A stretch of 64,000 nucleotides of DNA from Dyadobacter sp. CY345. Its GTDB lineage: Bacteria; Bacteroidota; Bacteroidia; Cytophagales; Spirosomataceae. Location of the stretch: NCBI RefSeq assembly GCF_021502725.1, contig NZ_JAKFFS010000007.1:124001-188000 (forward strand), in the 5' to 3' direction. Under the pieces are notes generated by a model, which worked only from the letters and a program-made list of their open reading frames with translations, was not told the origin of the DNA and searched no databases. Positions within the stretch are counted from its first letter, which is position 1. Each line of letters starts with the position of its first letter. This document shows positions 1-9,272 of this stretch, piece by piece. Made by a program: the position numbers and the translations under genes.

Positions 1-815
1 ACACTCAGTCTGCCGATATCAATAAACCAGGCGATTGAATCATTCATCCATTTCGTCAAATGTATATCTAACAAGGAGTGAGCGTTGTACAACTTGGCAT
101 AGGTCCCGTCTGAAATCCCAGTCTTCACAGAGCCTAACATGGCAAAACCGCCGTATCTCATTTCAAGAACCAATCTGTTATGCAACCGGTAACCTTTCAG
201 AGAATCTATCGGATCCATCTTTCTTTTCACCATAGGATCGTCCCATAGCGAGTATGTTGTATCGGTTTTAACCGTTTTATTCAGCAGATTCTGAACATTG
301 TTGAGAGCTAGTAGACTGTCATTCTCAATACCATTTTTCCATCTTTCGAAAGCGTTAACCACTTTTGGATACTGCTGCTGAAACTTTTTGACAACACATT
401 CACTATCCTTGTCGCTAACAATAAATACGCGGTTTCGGTTGTGGTGGAAATTGTTATAAGTTTCCGTAAGAATGAACTTTAAAAACTGTACGTCATTATC
501 AAGCGAGGCCTCGTCCTGGCAATTCCATGTGCTTTTGACGGCGTTCGGAAAAATTAGGATAGTCGGCTCTTTCAGCGATTTCCAGGCTGCATTAGAGAAA
601 GCATCTCTGGCGGTTTTTCCATTTTTATGTAAAACAATTACAACAGGTTTGTTGCTGTTATAATCGTTGTTGATGGAGTTGGAATAATGCAGGTGACTGC
701 GGTTTACGCCGCCAATAACATTCACAAAAACACGTTGTGCCGAACTTTCAACTGAAATGAAAACGAGTAAAAATAGTAAGATTCGCGCTTGCTGCTTGTT
801 TAGAAATAGCGGCAT
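1..815 (-). CDS. Exported protein with degenerate esterase-like domain and possible beta-barrel part (partial, C-terminus cut by window edge)
   Basis: I read this frame by hand on the reverse strand. It runs open from an ATG at 815 to the window edge, giving at least 271 residues without a stop. The first 27 residues form a signal peptide ending SSAQ. Residues about 55-150 follow the layout of PHB-depolymerase/LpqC-type esterases: a hydrophobic strand PVVIVLHKNG, then KSTWNCQDEASLDNDVQFLK, which resembles the W-N-C...DDVxFL segment, then RVFIVSDKDSECVVKKF where active members have a GxSxG nucleophile elbow. Here the serine position is lysine and the glycines are gone, so I infer no hydrolase activity. 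From about residue 215 alternating strands (RLVLEMRYGGFAML) look like an outer-membrane or beta-rich domain. The family call is tentative; the reading frame is solid. Confidence 0.62.
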   Translation of the reverse strand, partial: MPLFLNKQQARILLFLLVFISVESSAQRVFVNVIGGVNRSHLHYSNSINNDYNSNKPVVIVLHKNGKTARDAFSNAAWKSLKEPTILIFPNAVKSTWNCQDEASLDNDVQFLKFILTETYNNFHHNRNRVFIVSDKDSECVVKKFQQQYPKVVNAFERWKNGIENDSLLALNNVQNLLNKTVKTDTTYSLWDDPMVKRKMDPIDSLKGYRLHNRLVLEMRYGGFAMLGSVKTGISDGTYAKLYNAHSLLDIHLTKWMNDSIAWFIDIGRLS

Positions 816-1022
816 AAGTAAAGGATATAGTATTGCTTGATTCAATATCCACAGGTACTTACTTTCAATCCTGATTCGTTAAATGTGTAGATAAGCAAAG
901 ATTAAGTGTAGATATACGACTCCCCAATATCGAATCAGATGACTCCTTTGTCCGGCAATGAATATACCTTTATTGTATTATTCCGTTTTGCCAATTTGAA
1001 ATAATCAAATGAAAATCTTAGT

Positions 1023-1391
1023 ATGACCATTGAAGAACATCAAGTTGGCGATTTAAAAGTTGCCGAAATTATTTCCAACAAACTCGTCGTAGCGTCTGTA
1101 GAGGATTGCCTGGAACTGCTGGGGAATTTGTATTACCAGGGATTCGATAGGAATATTCTTGACGCAGAAAATATCACACAGGATTTTTTTGATCTCAAAA
1201 CAGGAATGGCCGGAGAGATTCTTCAAAAATTTTCCAATTACCGCATGGGGCTTGCTATTATTGGTAATTTTGATACTATCGGCAGTAAAAGCTTGAATGA
1301 CTTTATCTGTGAGAGTAATAAACTGGGGCACATCAACTTCGTGAATTCCACAGCGGAAGCCATTAAGCGATTTTCTAAAAAACAGCTATAA
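1023..1391 (+). CDS. DUF4180 domain-containing protein
   Basis: A 122-residue protein with no signal peptide or membrane segment. It has the pattern I associate with DUF4180: an N-terminal strand, a DCLELLGNLYYQGFD segment near residues 27-41, a phase FFDLKTGMAGEILQKFSNYR, then LAIIGNF and a C-terminal FVNSTAEAIKRF. The fold resembles SpoIIAA/STAS-type small proteins and the molecular function is unknown. It stands alone between divergent and convergent neighbours. The full length matches the family. Confidence 0.75.
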   Translation: MTIEEHQVGDLKVAEIISNKLVVASVEDCLELLGNLYYQGFDRNILDAENITQDFFDLKTGMAGEILQKFSNYRMGLAIIGNFDTIGSKSLNDFICESNKLGHINFVNSTAEAIKRFSKKQL

Positions 1392-1461
1392 TTCTATTAT
1401 AATAAAGATTGTTAATGAGTGGAAACGTTGAGTTTTGATAATAGACAATTAACTTAATTTA

Positions 1462-2079
1462 TTAATCATTATTTCGCACAAGCCCGTCGGTAAGGCTTTG
1501 CCATTGGATTTTGGAAAAGGCAAGAATTCCTGCTGTTCCGGTCAAAATGTTTCTTATTTTATCAAGAAAGCTTTGATCGTCTGTATTGGGTTTGGTATTC
1601 CGGTCGAAAACTGCTGCGGTCACGGTGGTATTTTCACGTGTAACTGTAAAAGTACTTGTCGTTTGAGCCGAATAGAAATGAGCAACTTCCTTGTCATTAT
1701 TTGTTGGATTCGGAGCCGGCCTTACGCGTATACCCAAACTTTCTATATCTTCCAGCTGATACTCACTGATTTTTTCGACCTTCACCCAATCGAAACCATC
1801 ACCCGTTTCGGAGCCCGGACCAGGGATATCAATTCGAAAAAACATTCCCTCTTCAACCGGACCGGTCATCAGATTTCCCTTCGAATCACAAAGCTTGAAG
1901 TCTGCTACCGGGTATTCCGAAATTTCTTTCCAGCGGTTGACGTCTAACAGTCTTTTTCTCGCCAGTGTAAATAATTCTTTTGCAGCAGCCAGGTTGTGTA
2001 ATTCCACAACTCTCTCTGCATTGATATTCCCGCCATCAAATTTTTCGGGAATTGTCTTGGTGTAATTTTTCTCTTCCAT
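1462..2079 (-). CDS. Conserved hypothetical protein
   Basis: A 205-residue cytoplasmic-looking protein without signal peptide or transmembrane segment. The central part (residues about 60-125) is rich in short strands: DFKLCDSKGNLMTGPVEEG, then FFRIDIPGPGSETGDGFDWV, then a segment ending VRPAPNP. The C-terminal 40 residues are helical. I do not recognise a named family. The sequence style (KxxxxGNLMTGPVxxG, RIDIPGPG) is like conserved proteins of soil Bacteroidota. It ends convergent with the DUF4180 gene, 70 bp away. Confidence 0.6.
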   Translation of the reverse strand: MEEKNYTKTIPEKFDGGNINAERVVELHNLAAAKELFTLARKRLLDVNRWKEISEYPVADFKLCDSKGNLMTGPVEEGMFFRIDIPGPGSETGDGFDWVKVEKISEYQLEDIESLGIRVRPAPNPTNNDKEVAHFYSAQTTSTFTVTRENTTVTAAVFDRNTKPNTDDQSFLDKIRNILTGTAGILAFSKIQWQSLTDGLVRNND

Positions 2080-2231
2080 AGATTAAAATTTTTTGCGGGT
2101 GGTTACTAAAAATCTGTGCCATCCATATGTGGGATTACGTGTTGATTTTAAGATAGTTATTTTATGATATAGCAAACATAGCCTGGCATTATTTTAATTA
2201 GCACTGGCATACAAACTTTAATAAAAAAAAT

Positions 2232-2411
2232 ATGAAACCAACGGATATTCCCGACAATGGCGCTCTTGTTAAATTCAGAAGAATGGATGAAGATCAGTGG
2301 AGGGATGGAGAATTTGATCTTGAAAATCAGATGTACATTGAAATATATTCTGCTGAATTAACTACCCACAATTTAAATGATATCGCAGAATGGAAATATA
2401 TCAAGGAATAG
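2232..2411 (+). CDS. Small acidic hypothetical protein (59 aa)
   Basis: A short frame starting ATG AAA CCA and ending TAG, encoding 59 residues that include LVKFRRMDEDQWRDGEFD and end DIAEWKYIKE. The composition is that of a real small protein: acidic, balanced, with a W-K-Y end typical of small Bacteroidota proteins in which a short beta barrel ends in a W-x-Y strand. A purine-poor, A-rich stretch (ATAAAAAAAATATG) precedes the start, as is usual in Bacteroidota. No overlapping gene competes for this space. Function unknown. Confidence 0.55.
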   Translation: MKPTDIPDNGALVKFRRMDEDQWRDGEFDLENQMYIEIYSAELTTHNLNDIAEWKYIKE

Positions 2412-2552
2412 GAAAAAACAGCCCTTTTACTCAGATTTTATGATATCAGATTGCAGTTCATCGACAGAGAATGAAAATTTCGTAAAGCAGAAATATGTGT
2501 TTTGTAAGGCATACTTTTTTTAACATGACCTGACATCTAAAACTTTAACGTC

Positions 2553-2954
2553 ATGGCAACAGCAACAGCTAAAAATACAAAGCAGTCTTCTGAAACAGAC
2601 AAACCAAAGGCAGCAGCTAAAAAAACGACGGATAAAAAGACAACTGCAAAGGCGAGCACAAAAAAAGAATCGGCTGATGCTAAATCTCTGACCACAAGGG
2701 ATCATAAAAAAATTCAGAAGTGGGTAGAAAAACGAGGCGGAAAACCAGCCACCGTTAAAGGAACGGAGGAGAAAGATGAAACCGGAATTTTGAGGATTGA
2801 TTTTCCGGGGTATTCAGGAAAAGATTCCCTTGAAGAAATAAATTGGGAAGACTTCTTCGCAAAGTTTGACGAAAGTAACTTGGAATTTTTATATCAGGAA
2901 AAAACAGCCGACGGGAAGGAAAGCCGGTTTAGCAAATTTGTCTCGAAAAAATAA
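2553..2954 (+). CDS. Conserved protein with Lys/Ala-rich N-terminal tail, upstream of the trehalose operon
   Basis: 133 residues in two parts. Residues 1-50 are a low-complexity tail of Lys, Ala, Thr and Ser, like histone-H1-type or DNA-binding tails. Residues 50-130 are a compact conserved domain: TTRDHKKIQKWVEKRGGKPA, then ILRIDFPGYSGKDSLEEI, then WEDFFAKFDESNLEFLYQ. Stand-alone copies of this domain are widespread in bacteria as about 70-90 residue proteins. From memory, some databases label them 1,4-alpha-glucan branching enzyme, which the sequence itself does not support. It lies 228 bp before treZ, with a terminator between, so it is transcribed separately. The tail suggests a nucleic acid or anionic partner; this is inference. 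Confidence 0.62.
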   Translation: MATATAKNTKQSSETDKPKAAAKKTTDKKTTAKASTKKESADAKSLTTRDHKKIQKWVEKRGGKPATVKGTEEKDETGILRIDFPGYSGKDSLEEINWEDFFAKFDESNLEFLYQEKTADGKESRFSKFVSKK

Positions 2955-3040
2955 GGTAGTGAAAGTCTGATTCGTTGGGCTGAGAACAGGTTGAGGAGAT
3001 TTTTTCGATTCAAGTAATGTGTGATTTCGTAGGTAGTTAA

Positions 3041-3073
3041 CAGGAAGGCTAATTTAGCTTTCCTGTTTTTTTT
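3041..3073 (+). terminator. Rho-independent terminator after the Lys/Ala-tail gene
   Basis: Arms CAGGAAGGCT and AGCTTTCCTG pair over 10 bp with one G-U, around a 5-base loop, followed by eight T. It lies about 87 bp after the stop at 2954 and separates that gene from treZ. Confidence 0.8.
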
Positions 3074-3182
3074 GAAAATTGGTAACATACGCTTTGGCAT
3101 GAAGTAAGTACCTGACTGGCACAGTAATTTATTACGCACACCATGGCTGAGCATCGATAAAATTCAGTCATAAGCATATCGT

Positions 3183-5030
3183 ATGGAAAAAATTGATGTA
3201 GACAAACGCAAATTAGGAGTAAATTTTAACGAAAACGGACAGGCCGAAATCGTCCTATGGGCGCCTAAAGTTGAGCTCGTCGAGATATATTATGTTAATG
3301 AAAATAGAAGCGAGCCGCTTTTCGGTGGTGAGCAGGGATTATGGACACTAACGTCGGATGCCCTAAAACCCGGAGATCTTTATTTTTTTAAGCTGGACGG
3401 AAAAGTTCAATTTCCTGATCCGGCTACACTTTCCCAGCCAGATGGCGTACACGGCGCATCACAAGCAACTGATATCGAAGAATTCAGCTGGACAGATGAT
3501 AAATGGAAAAACATCGGACTGAAAGATTATATATTTTATGAACTGCATGTAGGCACTTTCACCGATGAAGGTACTTTTGCTGCCCTTGAAGAAAAACTGG
3601 ATTATCTGATTGATCTGGGTGTTACGGCGATTGAAATTATGCCGGTAGCACAGTTTTCAGGAGAACGGAACTGGGGATACGACGGCGTTTTTCCGTTCAG
3701 TGTTCAGAGCTCTTACGGTGGAGCAAAAGGGTTGCAACAACTTGTCAATACTTGCCATAATAAAGGCCTCGCAGTAGTTCTTGATGTTGTATATAATCAC
3801 ATCGGTCCGGAAGGAAATCATTTCGAAAATTTTGGGCATTATTTTACCGAGAAATATCACACGCCCTGGGGAAACGCTATCAATTTTGATGATGCCTGGT
3901 GTGACCATGTGCGGAATTATTTCATTGAAAATACACTGATGTGGTTCCGGGATTTTCATATTGACGGGTTGCGTATGGACGCCGTTCATGCCATCAAGGA
4001 TTTTAGTGCGCTTCATATTTTACAAGAAATAAAGTTGCATGTCGACGAGCTGATCCAAAAGACCGGACGGAATCATTATCTGATTGCCGAGCTTGATTTA
4101 AATGATACACGATACATAAATCCGATCAGTAAAGGAGGATTTGGGCTCGATACACAATGGATCGATGAGTTTCATCATGCTTTGCGGGTAAGCTCGGGCC
4201 AACCGCAAACCGGATATTATTCAGATTTTGAAGGTGTTGTTTCACTGGCCAAATCATACGAAGATGCTTACGTATACGATGGCGGTTATTCTGAACATCG
4301 CAAGAAAAAATTTGGGACAAAAGCGACTGAAAATCCGGGACAGCAGTTTGTCGTTTTTTCTCAAAATCATGACCAGACGGGCAACCGTATGCTTGGCGAG
4401 CGGACCAGTGCTTTGGTGAGTTTTGAAATGCAGAAGTTACTCGCCGGAGCGGTATTGGTCAGTCCATATTTGCCCATGTTGTTCATGGGAGAAGAATATG
4501 GAGAAACCAATCCATTCCAATATTTCGTAAGCCATACCGACCCGGAACTTGCGGAAGCAGTGCGAAAAGGACGAAAAAAAGAATTTGAAGCATTTCATAT
4601 TGAGGGTGAGGCACCTGATCCAATGTCTGAAGAAACCTTCATGAATTCGAAACTTCAATGGCAGTTGATTGAGCAGGAACCGCATAAAACCATGCTCAGC
4701 TTTTATAAAAAATTAATTACACTTAGAAAAGAGCAGGCAGCTTTGCATGTGCTTAACCGGAAAGATGTTTCGGTAGAATGCATGGCTGAACAGGAGGTGA
4801 TTATTTTACAAAGACAGCATAAAATTCAGCATACGATCTGTATGATGAATTTTTCAAAACTTCCACAGCAGGTTAAAGTTCCGGTTTATTCGCCGGTTTG
4901 GCACAAATTAATCGCGTCATCCGATCTGAAATGGAAAGGACCAGAAGATTTGCCCAGAACAATTGCAGAAGAAATTTCCCTGGTTTTACCACCAGAATCT
5001 TTTACCCTTTACAGCAACGAGCATGAATAA
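3183..5030 (+). CDS. treZ: Malto-oligosyltrehalose trehalohydrolase (TreZ)
   Basis: A GH13 enzyme that cuts the alpha-1,4 bond next to the trehalose end of maltooligosyl-trehalose, releasing free trehalose in the cytoplasm. The 615 residues match the family length. An N-terminal beta-sandwich (CBM48-like, residues 1-90, with VNFNENGQAEIVLWAPK) is followed by the barrel: YELHVGTFTDEGTF, VVLDVVYNHIGPEGN, GLRMDAVHAI with nucleophile D266, LIAELDLND with acid/base E303, and FSQNHDQTGNR with D397. The last codons overlap the start of the treY-malQ gene by 8 bp (ATGAATAA), so the two are translationally coupled. No treX debranching gene is seen in the window. Confidence 0.95.
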   Translation: MEKIDVDKRKLGVNFNENGQAEIVLWAPKVELVEIYYVNENRSEPLFGGEQGLWTLTSDALKPGDLYFFKLDGKVQFPDPATLSQPDGVHGASQATDIEEFSWTDDKWKNIGLKDYIFYELHVGTFTDEGTFAALEEKLDYLIDLGVTAIEIMPVAQFSGERNWGYDGVFPFSVQSSYGGAKGLQQLVNTCHNKGLAVVLDVVYNHIGPEGNHFENFGHYFTEKYHTPWGNAINFDDAWCDHVRNYFIENTLMWFRDFHIDGLRMDAVHAIKDFSALHILQEIKLHVDELIQKTGRNHYLIAELDLNDTRYINPISKGGFGLDTQWIDEFHHALRVSSGQPQTGYYSDFEGVVSLAKSYEDAYVYDGGYSEHRKKKFGTKATENPGQQFVVFSQNHDQTGNRMLGERTSALVSFEMQKLLAGAVLVSPYLPMLFMGEEYGETNPFQYFVSHTDPELAEAVRKGRKKEFEAFHIEGEAPDPMSEETFMNSKLQWQLIEQEPHKTMLSFYKKLITLRKEQAALHVLNRKDVSVECMAEQEVIILQRQHKIQHTICMMNFSKLPQQVKVPVYSPVWHKLIASSDLKWKGPEDLPRTIAEEISLVLPPESFTLYSNEHE

Positions 5031-8000
5031 TCCAATCGCTACATATCGCTTACAATTTCATAAGGAGTTTACTTTTAATAATATTGAAAAGCTTATTCCA
5101 TATTTAAAAAAGCTTGGAGTCAGTACGATCTACGCCTCACCGATTTTTAACTCCACTGCCGGCAGTATGCATGGTTATGATGGTGTGAACCCAAATAAAA
5201 TTGATCCTGAAATCGGGAGTCTGGATAGTTTGAAATCAATCAGTGGGCAGCTGAAAAATGAAGGAATGGGTTGGCTTCAGGACATTGTACCTAATCACAT
5301 GGCATTCCATTCTGAAAATTCCTGGCTGATGGATATTCTGGAAAAGGGAGAACAATCCATGTATTCAACGTTTTTCGACGTGGCCTGGAATAGCCGGCTT
5401 TTTCAAGGAAAATTGATGGTTCCTTTTCTTAGCTCAGATCTTGATGAATTAATTCAAAAAGGGGAAGTTAAAGCTGAATATGATTCCAACCGTCTGGTAA
5501 TCAGATATGAAGAATCAGTATTTCCTGTTAACCCAAAATCCTATCTGACGATCTTGTCCGAAGAGCCTGTTTCGGAAAATCAGGCAGTTCAGCAGATTAT
5601 CTCTCAAATTAAGGAAGCCCGGGAAATTGAGGAGTCATATTTATTTTCGCAGCGATGGAATGAAATTCTTCTTCAATTGAAATCTTTGCTGACAGACGAA
5701 AAAGTTAAAAACTGGCTTGACGAAAAACTGGCTAAAACCAATGCTGACGAGGCAAAACTTCGTGAGCTTATTGATCATCAGACTTACGCCTTATGCCACT
5801 GGCAGAAAACGGAGCAGCAGATTAATTTTCGCCGTTTTTTTACTGTAAACGGTTTGATTTGTTTGAATATCCAGAATGAAGAGGTTTTTAATGAATATCA
5901 TCAACTGACGAAAACGCTGATTGACGAAGGAGTTTTTCAAGGTATTAGGATCGATCACATCGATGGATTATTTGATCCTGATCTATATCTGGAAGAATTG
6001 CGGGCATTGGCTGGAGAAGAATCTTATATTGTGGTTGAAAAGATTCTTGGGCAGGACGAAAAAATGCCTGAAAACTGGCCTATCCAGGGAACGACAGGTT
6101 ATGAATTTTTGGCATCTGTTAATAACGTTTTAACCAATAACGCGGCTGAAAAGCAATTCACTGATTTTTACCACGAACTGACAGGAGAGCAGGACAAGCC
6201 GAAAAGCCAGCTGCTGGAAAAAAAGGCGATCATCCTGTACGAACACATGGGTGGAGAGCTTGAAAATTTATATCAGCTCTTTGTTGAATTAAATTTGACT
6301 CAACCTGAAAACATTGAGAAGCTGGGCAAGGAAAATGTCAAAAATGCCATCGGTGAGTTTCTGATCCACTGTCCCGTTTACCGTTATTATGGATCAATTC
6401 CATTTGAAAAGGATGTGAAAACAGCGCTGGGAAATATTTTCAAAGATGTAAGGACAGTTCATCCCCAATTGGCTGACGCTGTCTCATTACTGGAATCCTG
6501 TTTTCTTTCGGTATCCGAATTGGGCGATGAAAATTATAACGAAAGGCTGTTGGAATTTTATCATCGTTGCATGCAATTCACCGGCCCGATTATGGCAAAA
6601 GGCGGTGAAGATACTTTGATGTATACCTACAACCGCTTTATCGGTCATAGCGATGTTGGAGATTCGCCGGAAAGCTTTGGTATGACTGTGGAGGATTTTC
6701 ATAAAAAGATGAAATACCGGCAAAAAAACTGGCCATTATCTCAGAATACAACCTCAACGCATGATACAAAAAGGGGAGAAGATGTGCGGACCCGATTAAA
6801 TGTGCTGACTGATCTTGGCGAAGACTGGTTTTCAAATGTGAGAGAATGGCAAAAACTCAATGCTCCGCTTAAACAAAAGTATTTTTCGCCGGATACGAAT
6901 GATGAATATTTTATATATCAAAACCTGGTCGGAGCCTATCCAATGCCGGACGAAGATGAGGATGATTTTGGAAACCGTTTTGAAGAGTATCTTGAAAAAG
7001 CATTTCGGGAAGCTAAGGTTAATACCAATTATACCGAGCCCAACGAAGCATACGAAGCAGGTGTCAAGAGTTTCGCAAAAGAACTGCTAAACAAACAAAA
7101 CCCGTTTTGGGAGAAGTTTTCAGCTTTCCAGGAACAGATTGTAGACCATGGTATTATAAATTCACTAAGCCAGCATTTATTGAAATTTACATGTCCGGGT
7201 ATACCAGATGTCTATCAGGGATGCGAAATGTGGGACCTGAGTCTGGTTGATCCGGATAACCGCAGGCCGGTGGATTATGCAAAGAGACAGCAGATTTTAA
7301 GTGAATTTGATCATTATGACGATCATGGTAAATTGCTGGATAAGCTGTGGGAAAGCAGAACAAATGGCGCTGTCAAACTTTGGCTGACGCACCAGCTTTT
7401 CAATTTACGTAAACACAACGCAGCACTTTTTGCCGAGGGAAATTATGTTTCATTGAAGGTTGAAGGACTTTACAAGAAAAATATTCTTGCGTTCGCGCGT
7501 GCTCACAAAGAGTCGATTGTGGTTACGGTGGTGCCATTACATACAGCGGCGCTTTGCAAGGAACAGAACACGGATTGTTTTAGTCTGGATTGGGGAAATA
7601 CGAAAGTCGTATTGCCGGAAGGTTTCAATAGTGACTGGGAAAATATAGTTTCAGGAATTCGGGAAGAGTATCAGCATAAAATTGGCGCAGGAGAATTATT
7701 CAAACAACTTCCGGTTGCATTACTAAAAGGAACCAAGGTCGATAACGAGCGTGGTGCTGGCATTTTAATCCATATTTCTTCGCTGGCTTCACCGTTCGGC
7801 ATTGGTGACCTTGGACCTGAGGCTTATGCTTTTGCCGATTTTTTACAACGGAGTAACCAGAAAGTATGGCAACTGCTTCCGCTGAATCCTACCGAATCTG
7901 CGCAGGGGAATTCTCCTTATAGTGCGCTTTCCAGTCGGGCTGGGAATCCGGTTCTGATCAGCCCAGAAATGCTCGCAAAGGACGGTCTCTTGCCGGATGT

Positions 8001-9246
8001 TGATCTTACTAAATATCATTTACCCGAAACAGACAAGGTCGATTACAATGCTTCGGAAAAAATAAAAATGGAGCTTCTGGAAAAAGCGTATGTTGTTTTC
8101 AACCAAACTAATAATACCGTCGATACGGCAGATTTCGAAAAATTCTGTGAGGATAACGTAGAATGGCTGGATGATTTTTCTATGTATATGGTCATCAGAA
8201 ACCACCATGACGAAAAACCCTGGATCGAGTGGGAAGATAATTTTAAACTTCGGGATACTGAAACTCTGGAAACTTTAAAACAGACGGACGCTGAGAATAT
8301 CCGTTTTGTGAAATGGGTTCAATATATTTTTGACAAACAATGGAAAGCGCTGAGGAAATATTGTAATGAAAATAATATTGAATTTCTCGGAGACCTTCCG
8401 TTTTATGTCAGTTATAATTCTGCGGATGTCTGGGCTCACCGGGATTTGTTTTTGCTGGATGAAAACGGAAAAATAACCGGAGTTGCCGGCGTTCCACCTG
8501 ACGCCTTTTCAGAAACCGGGCAATTATGGGGCATGCCCGTTTTTGACTGGGAAGCGTTGAAAGAGCAGCAATATCAATGGTGGATCGACAGGCTGAAAAA
8601 AAATATCGAGCTTTTTGATTTTATCAGGCTAGACCATTTTCGCGCTTTCGCCGATTACTGGGTCGTATCCGGAGATGAGGATACTGCTGAAAATGGCGAA
8701 TGGAAACCAGGGCCGGGTGAAGAATTTTTCGAAGTACTAAAATCTGCGCTGGGTAGTTTGCCTTTTGTGGCCGAGGACCTGGGGGAAAGCAGCCCGGCTG
8801 TGTCCGCGCTTCGTGATAAGCTAAATCTTCCTGGCATGAAAGTATTGCAGTTTGCTTTTGAGGAGAATATGTCGCAGTCAGAATATATCCCTCATCGCTA
8901 TAAACCCAATTGCATAGTCTACACAGGCACACATGATAATAATACAATCCGTGGATGGTTTAGGCAAGGTATTGATGGTGAGACGAAAACAAGGCTGGAA
9001 AGTTATGTAGGAATGCCTTTGAATGAGGAAAACATTTATTCAGTTATGGCAAGACTTGCATACTCCTCAGTAGCCGAAACTGCAATTTTGCCAATTCAGG
9101 ACGTTTTAAATCTTGACGAAAATAGCAAAATGAACAGCCCTGGTTCGCAGGATGGAAATTGGCTATGGCGACTTACACCCGGTCAAGTTAAGCAGGAGAG
9201 CGAAGATTTTTTAAAACAATTAACCATATTATTTGATCGCGATTGA
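5023..9246 (+). CDS. treY: Malto-oligosyltrehalose synthase fused to 4-alpha-glucanotransferase (TreY-MalQ)
   Basis: Residues 1 to about 900 are TreY, which turns the reducing end of maltodextrin into a trehalose unit. Its start IATYRLQFHKEFTF and its catalytic residues D311 (RIDHIDGL), E339 (IVVEKIL) and D581 (TSTHDTKRGED) are present. From about residue 906 a complete GH77 amylomaltase follows: GAGILIHISSLASPFGIGD, nucleophile D1204 (FIRLDHFRAFADYW), E1251 (FVAEDLGE) and D1305 (TGTHDNNTIRGW). The two enzymes are joined by only a few residues. MalQ lengthens short maltodextrins, which would feed TreY. I place the start at the ATG overlapping the treZ stop; a frame extension to 4963 is possible but starts within treZ and adds 20 residues foreign to the family. 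The reading frame is unbroken, so this is a true fusion of 1407 residues. Confidence 0.95.
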   Translation: MNNPIATYRLQFHKEFTFNNIEKLIPYLKKLGVSTIYASPIFNSTAGSMHGYDGVNPNKIDPEIGSLDSLKSISGQLKNEGMGWLQDIVPNHMAFHSENSWLMDILEKGEQSMYSTFFDVAWNSRLFQGKLMVPFLSSDLDELIQKGEVKAEYDSNRLVIRYEESVFPVNPKSYLTILSEEPVSENQAVQQIISQIKEAREIEESYLFSQRWNEILLQLKSLLTDEKVKNWLDEKLAKTNADEAKLRELIDHQTYALCHWQKTEQQINFRRFFTVNGLICLNIQNEEVFNEYHQLTKTLIDEGVFQGIRIDHIDGLFDPDLYLEELRALAGEESYIVVEKILGQDEKMPENWPIQGTTGYEFLASVNNVLTNNAAEKQFTDFYHELTGEQDKPKSQLLEKKAIILYEHMGGELENLYQLFVELNLTQPENIEKLGKENVKNAIGEFLIHCPVYRYYGSIPFEKDVKTALGNIFKDVRTVHPQLADAVSLLESCFLSVSELGDENYNERLLEFYHRCMQFTGPIMAKGGEDTLMYTYNRFIGHSDVGDSPESFGMTVEDFHKKMKYRQKNWPLSQNTTSTHDTKRGEDVRTRLNVLTDLGEDWFSNVREWQKLNAPLKQKYFSPDTNDEYFIYQNLVGAYPMPDEDEDDFGNRFEEYLEKAFREAKVNTNYTEPNEAYEAGVKSFAKELLNKQNPFWEKFSAFQEQIVDHGIINSLSQHLLKFTCPGIPDVYQGCEMWDLSLVDPDNRRPVDYAKRQQILSEFDHYDDHGKLLDKLWESRTNGAVKLWLTHQLFNLRKHNAALFAEGNYVSLKVEGLYKKNILAFARAHKESIVVTVVPLHTAALCKEQNTDCFSLDWGNTKVVLPEGFNSDWENIVSGIREEYQHKIGAGELFKQLPVALLKGTKVDNERGAGILIHISSLASPFGIGDLGPEAYAFADFLQRSNQKVWQLLPLNPTESAQGNSPYSALSSRAGNPVLISPEMLAKDGLLPDVDLTKYHLPETDKVDYNASEKIKMELLEKAYVVFNQTNNTVDTADFEKFCEDNVEWLDDFSMYMVIRNHHDEKPWIEWEDNFKLRDTETLETLKQTDAENIRFVKWVQYIFDKQWKALRKYCNENNIEFLGDLPFYVSYNSADVWAHRDLFLLDENGKITGVAGVPPDAFSETGQLWGMPVFDWEALKEQQYQWWIDRLKKNIELFDFIRLDHFRAFADYWVVSGDEDTAENGEWKPGPGEEFFEVLKSALGSLPFVAEDLGESSPAVSALRDKLNLPGMKVLQFAFEENMSQSEYIPHRYKPNCIVYTGTHDNNTIRGWFRQGIDGETKTRLESYVGMPLNEENIYSVMARLAYSSVAETAILPIQDVLNLDENSKMNSPGSQDGNWLWRLTPGQVKQESEDFLKQLTILFDRD

Positions 9247-9272
9247 ATATTCAGGAACAAAACTGACAGACT

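Noticed and set aside
1498..1947. Open frame of 149 codons on the plus strand
   Set aside because: It lies wholly inside the minus-strand 205-residue gene, is rich in Cys and Phe, and has no family-like pattern. The minus-strand frame has normal composition.
2520..2705. Cys/Phe-rich 61-codon frame on the minus strand
   Set aside because: It is the antisense of the Lys/Ala-rich tail of the gene at 2553, which gives such Cys/Phe-rich sequence by default.
4963..5022. N-terminal extension of TreY-MalQ by 20 residues
   Set aside because: These codons lie in the treZ coding region and the residues do not resemble the TreY start. The ATG at 5023 gives the family-typical beginning.
9246..9246. Frameshift or assembly error joining treY and malQ
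   Set aside because: The junction near residue 906 is in one continuous frame, both halves have complete active sites and there is no leftover start or stop region between them.
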